Below, one piece after another: positions 16,223 through 24,421 of a DNA stretch of 64,000 bases; positions within the stretch are counted from its first letter, which is position 1; each line of letters begins with the position of its first letter. The position numbers and the translations under genes were made by a program. Under the pieces are notes generated by a model, which was not told where the DNA came from, made no database searches, and was given only the letters and a program-made list of their open reading frames with translations. Source of the DNA: Anaerotignum propionicum (GTDB taxonomy: Bacteria; Bacillota; Clostridia; Lachnospirales; Anaerotignaceae); NCBI RefSeq assembly GCF_024461735.1, contig NZ_JANGAD010000005.1, forward strand, positions 208,205 to 272,204. The letters are read 5' to 3'.

Positions 16223-17869
16223 ATGAAGTTTGACTTTTCATATATAGACACGGCTTTTATAGGTGGAAAGGTGATTACTGTTAATGAAAGAGACGAAATT
16301 GCAGAGGCTGTTGGGATAAAGAGAAATAAAATCGTTTTTGTTGGTTCAAATGAAGAAATTTTGAAGATTGTATCTGATAAAACGAAAATAATTGATTTAA
16401 AGGGCAGAACTTTAATGCCGGGCTTGATAGACTCTCATTATCACCCTATTCTTTCTGGTCTTTTAGGCACGGATTTGGATGCACCAATGATTGATACCTT
16501 TTATGGGAACTGTAAATCTCTTTCTGACATGTTAAATTTGGTTCGGGGAGCTGTGAAATTAAAAAAACCGGGACAATGGATTTCCATGATGGGATATGAG
16601 CCTAGCCTTTTTCCGGAACAGCGTCATCCGACCATTGATGAATTGGACACTGCAGCACCAAACAATCCTGTGCACTGTATGCATGGGGGAGGACATATCT
16701 GCATGTATAACTCTAAAGCATTGGAATATTTAGATGTGTATTCTCCAGGGGATGCAAAGAAATATCCAGAAGATGAAGTGGAAGTTGTGGATGGAAAATT
16801 GACGGGAATGGTTAGGGGAAGTACCCATTTCTGGCTCTGGGGCAAAGTTGAATATACACAAGAGGCTCAGGCAAAGGCGGCAATGAAAGCACATCAGCAT
16901 TGTTTAGAGAACGGGATTACATCAATTCACGATTGTGGAGAATGCGACAAACCGTCCTATCATATTATGCAGAAGCTCTGCAGAGAGGGAACGTTTAAAG
17001 TTCGTTCCTACATGATGTTGCATAGCATTTTTGGCAAAAGATATTCTTTGATGGATAATGAGCATTTTCTGGAATTAGGTTTAACCAGTGGTCTTGGAGA
17101 TGAACATTTTAAGATTGGCAGTTCGAAATTTATGATTGATGGTGGCTCAGGGGGACCATCTTGTGCAACAAGAGAGCCTTACTCCCACAATCACAATCTG
17201 CCAAGGGAAAGGGCTTGGGAGAGGGAGGAAGTTGCCGAATATATTAAAAAAATCAACGATGCCGAGTGTCAGGCAACTGCCCATGCCATTGGAGATTTAG
17301 CAATTGAATTTATGGTAGAGGGATATGAAAAAGCCTTTGAAACAAATCCCAGACCAGATCTTCGTCATCGTATTGAGCATTGTACCATTGTGGATCAAAA
17401 CTTAATAAACCGCATGGCAAAAATGAATATTTGCCCTAGTGTAAATGTATCTTCTATTCAGAAGATGGGAGCAAAATTCATTGAATTCTATGGCGAGAAT
17501 CGAAATAAATATATCTGTGCCATTCGAAGCATGCTGGATGCCGGTATAAAATGCTCTTTACATAGTGATACGCCATCGTATCCTGCAGGGCTTGCTCTTT
17601 TAGATGCGGCTGTAAACCGCTACGACAGGTCTGTAGGGTTTCAGTGTGATAAAACCCAGGCTGTATCCGTTCTTGAAGCAATTCGTTGTGCTACATTAAA
17701 TGGAGCTTATAGTTCTTTTGAAGAAGAGATAAAAGGCAGCGTGGAGGTTGGGAAACTGGCAGATTTGATTGTTCTCTCAGGTGATATACTTTCTATCCCC
17801 ACCATGAGCATTATGGACTTGAAAGTAGAAATGACTATGATTGATGGTGTTATTGAGTATCAAAAGTAA
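16223..17869 (+). CDS. YtcJ-like metal-dependent amidohydrolase
   Basis: 548 residues, the usual size for the YtcJ/Amidohydro_3 family. The N-terminal metal motif DSHYHP is preceded by GRTLMPGL. Later motifs are QATAHAIGDLAIEF and RHRIEHCTIV, and the C-terminal part reads CSLHSDTPSYPAGLALLDAAVNR and GKLADLIVLS. The ATG at 16223 has GGGGAGGAG upstream; an in-frame ATG at 16157 lacks one. The family hydrolyses amides or cyclic amides with broad, mostly unassigned substrates. Between a pantothenate-type symporter and a peptide transporter, cleavage of an imported amide is the natural inference. Confidence 0.82.
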   Translation: MKFDFSYIDTAFIGGKVITVNERDEIAEAVGIKRNKIVFVGSNEEILKIVSDKTKIIDLKGRTLMPGLIDSHYHPILSGLLGTDLDAPMIDTFYGNCKSLSDMLNLVRGAVKLKKPGQWISMMGYEPSLFPEQRHPTIDELDTAAPNNPVHCMHGGGHICMYNSKALEYLDVYSPGDAKKYPEDEVEVVDGKLTGMVRGSTHFWLWGKVEYTQEAQAKAAMKAHQHCLENGITSIHDCGECDKPSYHIMQKLCREGTFKVRSYMMLHSIFGKRYSLMDNEHFLELGLTSGLGDEHFKIGSSKFMIDGGSGGPSCATREPYSHNHNLPRERAWEREEVAEYIKKINDAECQATAHAIGDLAIEFMVEGYEKAFETNPRPDLRHRIEHCTIVDQNLINRMAKMNICPSVNVSSIQKMGAKFIEFYGENRNKYICAIRSMLDAGIKCSLHSDTPSYPAGLALLDAAVNRYDRSVGFQCDKTQAVSVLEAIRCATLNGAYSSFEEEIKGSVEVGKLADLIVLSGDILSIPTMSIMDLKVEMTMIDGVIEYQK

Positions 17870-17946
17870 AGTCTTGTTTATATAAGCATATCAGATAAAA
17901 TTAGAATGCGTTGTTTATCATGATATAGAAAAAGGGGGCTCTGGAT

Positions 17947-19605
17947 ATGGCTCAAGAATCGAAGAGCATTAAATATGCCACATCATATAGGGAACAGCTC
18001 ACTGTCCGTGGTATGATAATTGGTATCATCGGCGTAGTCATTGTTACATGTTCATCTATGTTTATTGCATTGAAAGCATCATCGTTACCCTTCCCCATTA
18101 TGTTTGTTGCACTGGTATCTATGTTTGCATTAAAGGCATTGGGAAGAACTAATATTAATGAAATCAACGTAACACACACCGCCATGTCAGCAGGTTCCAT
18201 GGTGGCTGGTGGTGTAGCCTTTACCATTCCCACGATTTATATGCTGTATCCGAATTCAGAATTAGGTTTGGTCAAATTGCTTGTTATCACAATAAGTGGT
18301 ACTATGCTGGGGCTTATATTTACATCTCTTATGAGAAAACAGTTTATAGAAACATCAAAACTTCCCTATGCCATGGGTCAAGCAGCAGCAGAGGCTCTGA
18401 TTGTTGGGGACGAAGGCGGGAAAAAGGCACATACACTCTTTGGGGCATTGGGCTTTGCTGCTATTTGGACTGCGCTTCGCGACTGGTTCATGAAGATTCC
18501 CGCTGTCCTTTGGTTTGGCGGGGGCAGCTGGTTGAACTATGGTTCCTACGGTGGTGTTTGGCTTTCACCAATGCTTATGTCTGTTGGCTATCTTGTCGGC
18601 CCCATATTTGTAGGTGTATGGTTCCTTGGTGCACTTATCGGTGACGTGGGTATTTTAATTGGTGGCCAACAATTTGGTTTTGTTGATGCGTCCACAGCAG
18701 CAAATATCAAAAGTGGTCTGGGACTTGGGATGATGGTGGGAACGGGCGTGGGCGTGTTTATAAAAAACATCCTTCCTAATTTTAAAGCTATCTTTGGGTC
18801 TATGGTGTCTAAGGATTCCATTGGAGATTCTATTGTCCCCTTGAGATGGGCACCAATCTTGATGGCACTTTTTGCAGCACTTTTTGTGATTATTGTTGAT
18901 ATACCTGTTGTTGCTGCGGTTATTACAATTATAGGGGTTTGGCTTGCAACTGCCATGTCATGTCAAACGGTGGGTATGTCTGCCATTAACCCTATGGAAG
19001 TGTTTGGTATTTTTGTACTGATTCTTGCGAAGCTTTGTTCTCCCGGAATTACAGAAGTTGCAGCCATTTGCATTGCGGCCGTTGTTGCCGTTGCTTGTGG
19101 TCTTGTAGGCGACGTTATGAACGATTTTAAAGCTGGGAGTATCTTGAAGTCTAGTCCTAAGGCTCAATGGACAGGAGAATTAATCGGTGGGCTTGTTGGA
19201 GCAGTTGTATCCGTTTTTGTAATCATGGCTATTATTCAGGCCTATGGTCCTTCTGCTTTTGGTAATCCGGAACTTTTTCCTGCAGCCCAGGCATCTGCTG
19301 TAGCAGCTATGGCTGGTGGAATTTCTCATGTTCCAGCTTTTTTAACTGGACTTGTGATAGCTGCCATTCTTTATATTGTTGGATTTTATCCTGTTATGAC
19401 CCTTGGACTTGGCGTTTATCTGCCGTTCTATCTATCCTTTACAGCGTTTATTGGGGCGGCAATCCGCTTCATTCTTGACAAAGTTTATCCTCAGTTTGAA
19501 AGAGAAGGAAAAGGTACTATTATTGGTGCAGGCCTTTTGGGTGGCGAAGCAGTGGTTGGTGTTATCATTGCAATGATTATGGCGGTTCAATTTATTGCCA
19601 AATAA
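17947..19605 (+). CDS. OPT family oligopeptide transporter
   Basis: 552 residues with about 14 hydrophobic segments. The start (YREQLTVRGMIIGIIGVVIV) and the region KLPYAMGQAAAEALIVGDEGG match the bacterial OPT (YSL-like) family. These are proton-coupled importers of oligopeptides or metal chelates. It is the last gene of the cluster. Its ribosome site AAAGGGGG lies 8 nt before the ATG. Confidence 0.88.
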   Translation: MAQESKSIKYATSYREQLTVRGMIIGIIGVVIVTCSSMFIALKASSLPFPIMFVALVSMFALKALGRTNINEINVTHTAMSAGSMVAGGVAFTIPTIYMLYPNSELGLVKLLVITISGTMLGLIFTSLMRKQFIETSKLPYAMGQAAAEALIVGDEGGKKAHTLFGALGFAAIWTALRDWFMKIPAVLWFGGGSWLNYGSYGGVWLSPMLMSVGYLVGPIFVGVWFLGALIGDVGILIGGQQFGFVDASTAANIKSGLGLGMMVGTGVGVFIKNILPNFKAIFGSMVSKDSIGDSIVPLRWAPILMALFAALFVIIVDIPVVAAVITIIGVWLATAMSCQTVGMSAINPMEVFGIFVLILAKLCSPGITEVAAICIAAVVAVACGLVGDVMNDFKAGSILKSSPKAQWTGELIGGLVGAVVSVFVIMAIIQAYGPSAFGNPELFPAAQASAVAAMAGGISHVPAFLTGLVIAAILYIVGFYPVMTLGLGVYLPFYLSFTAFIGAAIRFILDKVYPQFEREGKGTIIGAGLLGGEAVVGVIIAMIMAVQFIAK

Positions 19606-20037
19606 AAGTCTCAAGATGCTCTTGCAAGAGAAATTAAGCCAGAAGCAATCTATCGACGGGTAAAGTCGACTGAACTGGCTTATGGACTGAAAGCTTAAAG
19701 TTTTAAAAACGTTTATTAATCATTCTGCAATGGTAAACTAAAAAACAACCCAACAATAAGACCTGAAATCAAGGTTTTATTGTTGGGTTAAGTAGCTATC
19801 ATCGTTTTTACTTAGTAAGGACTCGCTTCAATTCAGATATATCAAAATATATTCTTCTTATTTAAGTGTGCCTTTCCATTTCTATTCTAAATGATTCATC
19901 AAATATTATTGAACTTCTATTTATCGTTATTACCATTTATCCTAGGATATTCTGGATATCGTTGTCAATGATATTGTAGGTGTATTGGCTTTTATTTGCA
20001 TTCCTTTTCATAAGTTCTGGGAGACCATATTGCAAAA
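19606..20037. other. Intergenic region between convergent genes
   Basis: The spacer of 432 nt holds the long hairpin at 19747-19789 and no recognisable gene. The rest is AT-rich. Confidence 0.4.
19741..19789. terminator. Long hairpin, probable bidirectional terminator
   Basis: AACCCAACAATAA (19747-19759) pairs perfectly with TTATTGTTGGGTT (19777-19789), extended by ACC/GGT. A TTTTTT-type run follows on the minus strand, favouring termination of the ATPase transcript. It also sits 140 nt past the OPT gene. Confidence 0.65.
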
Positions 20038-22557
20038 TCAATCTTTTTGCAGCTTTTTCATAAGCTTTACCAACTCATACCACAGGACAGATATGGCTGC
20101 TAACCCCAATACCATAAGAGATTGTGTGACTGAAAGTGGTGCAAGCTTGAGATAGCCAGAAAGAGGCGTGTTCAGGATGACGCCCAATAGCACAAGTGTT
20201 CCAAGGTTTACTGCCCACATAACCTTGTCTTTTGAAAGACGTATCATAGAGCGAAAGACAAAATCATGGTCAGAGCTATTGACCTGGACTAAGAATAAGT
20301 TTGCCAGCATGATGATGGAAAGACCCATGGAGCGGGCGATTTCCGCATTACCAGGCTCATTTGAAAACGTTATGAAATAAGCACCAAATGACACCGCAAA
20401 AATGACCAAACCTTGTAGGATGCTTTTTATCAGAAGTTTTTTAGTGAGCAACTTTTCCTTTGGGTTGCGAGGATTACGGTCCATGATGTCTGCTTCGGCA
20501 GGCTGACGCTCAAGCACAATGGAACAGGTGGGATCAATGATTACTTCTAAAAGTACTACATGAAGTGGCAACAGCAGTAATGCCATGGGTGGGATGCCCA
20601 AAAATGGTGCTAGTAGTGAAGCAAACGCAATGGGAATATGGATAGTAAACACATAACCCACAGCCTTACGAATATTGTCATAGATTCGACGGCCGTCCTT
20701 TACTGTTTCAACAATGGTGGTGAAATTATCGTCCATTAAAATGAGGTCTGCTGCCTCTCTGGACACTTCACTGCCTCGCTTACCCATAGCAATACCAATG
20801 TCAGCATATTTCAAAGCTGGGGCATCGTTTACACCATCGCCGGTCATTGCAACAATCTCACCATTTTCCTTGAATGCCTTAACAATACGCATTTTGTGTT
20901 CAGGGATAACCCGGGAAAATATGGACACTTTCTTCACAGCTTGGCGCAGTTCCTCATCTGACATAGCTTCCAGAGCCTCTCCGGTGATAATGCGGTCACT
21001 GCTGGGAATGCCGATTTTTTTGGCAATGGCTGAGGCAGTGATACCATTGTCACCGGTAATCATAACAACACGGATACCTGCGCGGTTGCATACAGTAATG
21101 TCGTTCTTAACACTTTCGCGGGGAGGGTCGGCAAGCCCAACCAGCCCAAGAAGGGTAAGGTGGCAGTCGGTGATAGAAGCTGGGATGACTCCATCATTTT
21201 CAGGATAAGCAGTTGCGATGGCAATGACGCGCAAACCCTCGGAGGAAAGATAATTAATTTGCTTCTCCGTTGCAGTGCGTTCTTCATCCGTAAGGCTACA
21301 GATGGTGAGAATTCGCTCTGGACTGCCCTTGGCAGCAATGACAAGTTGACCATCTTTACGCCAAACGTGCCCCATCATTTTCAGATTGTTTGTAAAGGCA
21401 TATTCAGTTACAAACTCATTTGCAAACAGACTTTCTTTTGTAAAGCCGTGCTCCTCGCAATAACGGAGCATGGCTTTTTCCATGGGGTCATAAGCTTCGG
21501 TTTCGCAACCAAGACCCATGGTTTCAATGAGTGCCTCCTCTGTGCCGCTGGCTATCCAGATTTCTTGCATTGTCATTTGATTCATAGTGATGGTACCGGT
21601 TTTATCAACGCATAAAACGGAAACAGCACCAAGGGTTTCTACGCTGGGCAGCTTACGTACTAGGGAATTTTTCTTTGCCAAGCGCCAAGCGCCCATTGAG
21701 AGGAATACGGTAAGAATAACTGGGAATTCTTCTGGGATCATTGCCATAGCCAGGGTGACACCAGAGAGAATACTCTCAACGATACGTTCATGAAATGCGT
21801 GGTCGGCTATGTTAAACCAAGTAAAGATGCCCACAAGTAAAAAAAGAGCAGCTGCAATTATGGCACAAGTTTTTACTAGTTTTCCTGTCTGTTTTTGCAG
21901 GGGCGTATCCTCCTGGGGTGCAGTAGCAACGCCAATGCCAATTTTGCCGTATTCTGTTTGAGCACCAATTTTATCAACCACCACTGCCGCAGTGCCCTGT
22001 GTCACTAATGTACCGGCGTAGCAGTAATCTTTGCGCCAATAGTCCCCTGTAGGCTCTGCATGTTCAGTGGAAATTTTCCAAACCCCTTCAGCTTCACCAG
22101 TAAGGGATGATTCATCCACACACAGATCTGCACAGCGAATAACGGAACCATCTGCTGGTATTTTTACACCTTCGTAAAGCATCATCAGGTCACCCGGAAC
22201 CAAGTCGGCGCTGGGAATCTGTTGCTCCGTTCCATCCCGCAAAACGGTGACATGGGGTGCTGAAAGGTCTTTGAGAGCATTTAAAGTTTTATCGGTTTTC
22301 CATTCCTGAACAACATCAATACTGATAATACCGATTACGAAAATCAGCATGATTGCGCCATCCCGTGGTTCGCCCAGAATAAAATAAATTACAGCAGCAA
22401 CGATGAGCAAAAGGAACATGGGCTCGCAAAGAATATGGAGAATCTTTTTCAAAAAGTTCTCCTTTTTTGGGGGCGCCAGCTCGTTTTTGCCATACTGTTG
22501 TTGTCGTCTTTTTGCCTCCTCGGTAGAAAGGCCTGTGTTTGTTTTGGTGTTTGTCAT
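20038..22557 (-). CDS. P-type cation-transporting ATPase under NiCo riboswitch control
   Basis: An 839-residue P-type ATPase of the calcium-pump (type II) architecture: N-terminal cation ATPase domain (STEEAKRRQQQYGKNEL), phosphorylation site DKTGT with Asp318, KGSPERIL in the nucleotide domain, TGDGVNDAPALKYADIG in the hinge, and a C-terminal four-helix region. TM4 reads AMIPEEFPVI rather than the PEGL of calcium pumps, so calcium specificity is doubtful. The ATG at 22557 has CGGAGG upstream. Transcription starts at a consensus promoter and passes a Ni2+/Co2+/Fe2+-sensing leader, so efflux of a transition metal is the best inference. Confidence 0.88.
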   Translation of the reverse strand: MTNTKTNTGLSTEEAKRRQQQYGKNELAPPKKENFLKKILHILCEPMFLLLIVAAVIYFILGEPRDGAIMLIFVIGIISIDVVQEWKTDKTLNALKDLSAPHVTVLRDGTEQQIPSADLVPGDLMMLYEGVKIPADGSVIRCADLCVDESSLTGEAEGVWKISTEHAEPTGDYWRKDYCYAGTLVTQGTAAVVVDKIGAQTEYGKIGIGVATAPQEDTPLQKQTGKLVKTCAIIAAALFLLVGIFTWFNIADHAFHERIVESILSGVTLAMAMIPEEFPVILTVFLSMGAWRLAKKNSLVRKLPSVETLGAVSVLCVDKTGTITMNQMTMQEIWIASGTEEALIETMGLGCETEAYDPMEKAMLRYCEEHGFTKESLFANEFVTEYAFTNNLKMMGHVWRKDGQLVIAAKGSPERILTICSLTDEERTATEKQINYLSSEGLRVIAIATAYPENDGVIPASITDCHLTLLGLVGLADPPRESVKNDITVCNRAGIRVVMITGDNGITASAIAKKIGIPSSDRIITGEALEAMSDEELRQAVKKVSIFSRVIPEHKMRIVKAFKENGEIVAMTGDGVNDAPALKYADIGIAMGKRGSEVSREAADLILMDDNFTTIVETVKDGRRIYDNIRKAVGYVFTIHIPIAFASLLAPFLGIPPMALLLLPLHVVLLEVIIDPTCSIVLERQPAEADIMDRNPRNPKEKLLTKKLLIKSILQGLVIFAVSFGAYFITFSNEPGNAEIARSMGLSIIMLANLFLVQVNSSDHDFVFRSMIRLSKDKVMWAVNLGTLVLLGVILNTPLSGYLKLAPLSVTQSLMVLGLAAISVLWYELVKLMKKLQKD

Positions 22558-22642
22558 AAAAATCCTCCGTTTCCCGCTGGTAGCGGTGTCATGATTTCTC
22601 CGAGGGCACTCCATTTGAGGTCAGTTGTTCTATAGATGGATA

Positions 22643-22689
22643 TAAAAATAGCACATCTATGGGAACATACTACTGTCCCACAGATGTGC
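22643..22689 (-). terminator. Riboswitch-controlled terminator
   Basis: GCACATCTGTGGGACA (22689-22674) pairs with TGTTCCCATAGATGTGC (22667-22651) with one wobble and a single-base offset, followed by TATTTTTATA. The left arm is the 3' part of the NiCo aptamer, so ligand binding and termination are mutually exclusive: metal should switch expression on. Confidence 0.75.
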
Positions 22690-22760
22690 AAAATTGCAAT
22701 CTGCTGCCACATGTAAAGTGGCCCGGCCCCATGCCCTTATGGGCATCGCCTGCTCAGTTT
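22671..22760 (-). promoter_or_regulatory. NiCo (czcD-type) riboswitch aptamer
   Basis: Read on the minus strand, the leader shows the NiCo consensus in order: ACTGAGCAGGC, stem ATGCCC/GGGCAT, GCCGGGC, stem GCCAC/GTGGC, GCAGCAGAT, then ATCTGTGGGACAGT closing P1 (ACTG/CAGT). I recognised it by near-identity to the crystallised Erysipelotrichaceae NiCo aptamer as I remember it. The class was reported to sense Ni2+/Co2+ and later Fe2+. It lies between the promoter and the ATPase start. Confidence 0.85.
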
Positions 22761-22817
22761 GTACTGTTGAACTCGCATTCATCCGGAATGTAATGCAGTG
22801 CAAAGAGAATATTGAAC

Positions 22818-22846
22818 ATTATATGAGATGAAGGTGGTATTGTCAA
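22818..22846 (-). promoter_or_regulatory. Consensus sigma-A promoter for the riboswitch-ATPase transcript
   Basis: On the minus strand TTGACA (22846-22841), a 17-nt spacer and TATAAT (22823-22818) match the consensus at all 12 positions, about 58 nt before the aptamer. Confidence 0.85.
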
Positions 22847-23022
22847 CAAATTAGCTATACTTTTTGTATTTTTATTCCGACTTTTTTTGCAACATCAAGT
22901 ATCTAGTTTAACTGTCGTTTAGAATTTCCTTCTGCATGCCATATTAGACTTCGTTTTTTTGTTTTTTATATCCTGAGTTGGGTATATTAAAGCTTAAGTT
23001 TAAAATAAAGGAGGTTTTATCT

Positions 23023-23370
23023 ATGAACAAGTATAGTTTCAAGGACTATTTTTATGAGCCTGAAAAAAGAATTGCCAAGAGAATGCTTTTTAAAAGTGAT
23101 AATGTAATTGCATTTATTCTTAACATTGCTAAAGATGAAATGCTGCCGGGTCATACACACCTAGAATCAACACTTTTTCTGCAAGTTATGGAAGGCAAAG
23201 CAAAGGTTGTTACAAATGGTAACGAAAATTTGCTTCATGTGGGTGAATTAATGCAGGTGGATGGACAGGAAAGCTTGCAGGTTGTCAATATGGGAGATGG
23301 TGTTTTGCGGCTTTTTGTCACAATTTCACCAATGGGTACAGATGCCTTTGCAACAGATGCAGATATTTAA
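23023..23370 (+). CDS. Small cupin-domain protein
   Basis: A 115-residue single cupin. Conserved barrel motifs include MLPGHTHLESTLFLQVMEGKA with the two metal-binding histidines and glutamate, and GELMQVDGQESLQV. The ATG at 23023 has AAAGGAGG upstream. Such small cupins are probably metal-binding sensors or redox-linked proteins; no reaction can be assigned. It converges on the manganese catalase and shares a bidirectional terminator with it. Confidence 0.75.
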   Translation: MNKYSFKDYFYEPEKRIAKRMLFKSDNVIAFILNIAKDEMLPGHTHLESTLFLQVMEGKAKVVTNGNENLLHVGELMQVDGQESLQVVNMGDGVLRLFVTISPMGTDAFATDADI

Positions 23371-23502
23371 TTACTTTATCCGTATCCTTGCCTTATGAAA
23401 ATTATTTTTACTACTTAATCAAAAGGGTAGAAATGGTGTGCGATTAGCATAAAGTAACTTTGTTTGTTCATTACCTTTGTAAGCCGGTGAATGCTTGGAA
23501 AT

Positions 23503-23536
23503 AAAAGAATGGCAACCGTTGGTTGCCATTCTTTTA
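23503..23536. terminator. Bidirectional terminator between cupin and catalase genes
   Basis: AAAAGAATGGCAACC (23503-23517) pairs perfectly with GGTTGCCATTCTTTT (23521-23535) around a 3-nt loop, with T-runs on both strands. Confidence 0.85.
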
Positions 23537-23537
23537 T

Positions 23538-24215
23538 TTAATCATTTGGATTGTTAAAGCTAACGGGCTTGGCTTTTGTATCTCCAAAGGCATTTGCAGG
23601 AGAGGGACTAGATAGATCGAAATAAATACGAGAATCTTTGGTTACACCAAAATCTTTATTAGAGCCAGTATCCTGCACTCGATTAAAGGCTTCACGGAAC
23701 ATTGCATTATGCGCTTCTTCACGGTTAAGCAGAAAATCTATGGTTTCCTTTACCTTTTTGTCATTAATCTGACGATATAGATATTCGTATACCACTTTTG
23801 CTCTTTGTTCTGAAGCTATGTTTGAGAGCAAATCTGCACAAAGATCACCAGTAACCGTCACATAATCACCAGTCCACGAATATCCGGATGAATTGATAAG
23901 TCCTGGATTAAGACCCAGAATCACATGTGTTTGAATTTCGCCAGCATTTACAGCTGTATAATCAACATCATGTCCATTGAGCAAGTTAATCGTCTGTGCA
24001 ACCATTTCCATATGGCTGAGTTCTTCGGCTGCAATATCCATAAACAAATCCTTGATAGCAGGATCCTTAATACGAAAGCTTTGAGACATATACTGCATTG
24101 CAGCTTTCAGCTCTCCGTTTCCGCCACCTAGCTGTTCTTGCATTAATACAGCATACTGGGGATTAGGTCTTTCTACTTCAACAGGATGAAAAAGCTGTTT
24201 CTCATGTTTAAACAT
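23538..24215 (-). CDS. Manganese catalase (CotJC-like)
   Basis: A 225-residue dimanganese catalase, 2 H2O2 to 2 H2O + O2. Ligand-bearing motifs are seen in ELKAAMQYMSQSF, AAEELSHMEMVAQTI (ExxH), ASEQRAKVVYEYLYRQ and LNREEAHNAMF (ExxH). It is somewhat longer than spore-coat CotJC. The ATG at 24215 has AAAGGAAG upstream; longer frames to 24410 cross a palindromic control region. It is divergent from an FAD-Rieske oxidoreductase. With a PFOR nearby, peroxide protection in an anaerobe or in spores is the likely role. Confidence 0.88.
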   Translation of the reverse strand: MFKHEKQLFHPVEVERPNPQYAVLMQEQLGGGNGELKAAMQYMSQSFRIKDPAIKDLFMDIAAEELSHMEMVAQTINLLNGHDVDYTAVNAGEIQTHVILGLNPGLINSSGYSWTGDYVTVTGDLCADLLSNIASEQRAKVVYEYLYRQINDKKVKETIDFLLNREEAHNAMFREAFNRVQDTGSNKDFGVTKDSRIYFDLSSPSPANAFGDTKAKPVSFNNPND

Positions 24216-24339
24216 TATAACACTTCCTTTCGCTGAATAATATTCCATTTTTAGAAAACAATATTCATAATATTGAACAGCCCCGAAATAACTTTTTAAA
24301 ATAATTTCAAGCCGCAAATGCAGTACAAGTAATTGTCTT

Positions 24340-24355
24340 ATGGTGTAAACACCAT
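24340..24355. promoter_or_regulatory. 16-bp palindrome in the divergent catalase/oxidoreductase region
   Basis: ATGGTGT-AA-ACACCAT is a perfect palindrome, 125 nt from the catalase start and 67 nt from the oxidoreductase start. Position and symmetry fit a shared operator; the regulator is unknown. Confidence 0.45.
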
Positions 24356-24421
24356 GCAGAAAGGTGGAATAAAATGAATTCCGTTTGGAAGGAAAAATCA
24401 AATTGACCAAGTTTTGATGTA

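Noticed and set aside
20714..21208. 164-codon plus-strand frame inside the ATPase gene
   Set aside because: Shadow of the highly conserved P-type ATPase sequence.
22671..22760. yybP-ykoY (Mn2+) riboswitch as identity of the ATPase leader
   Set aside because: The yybP-ykoY landmark loops are missing, whereas every NiCo landmark is present in order.
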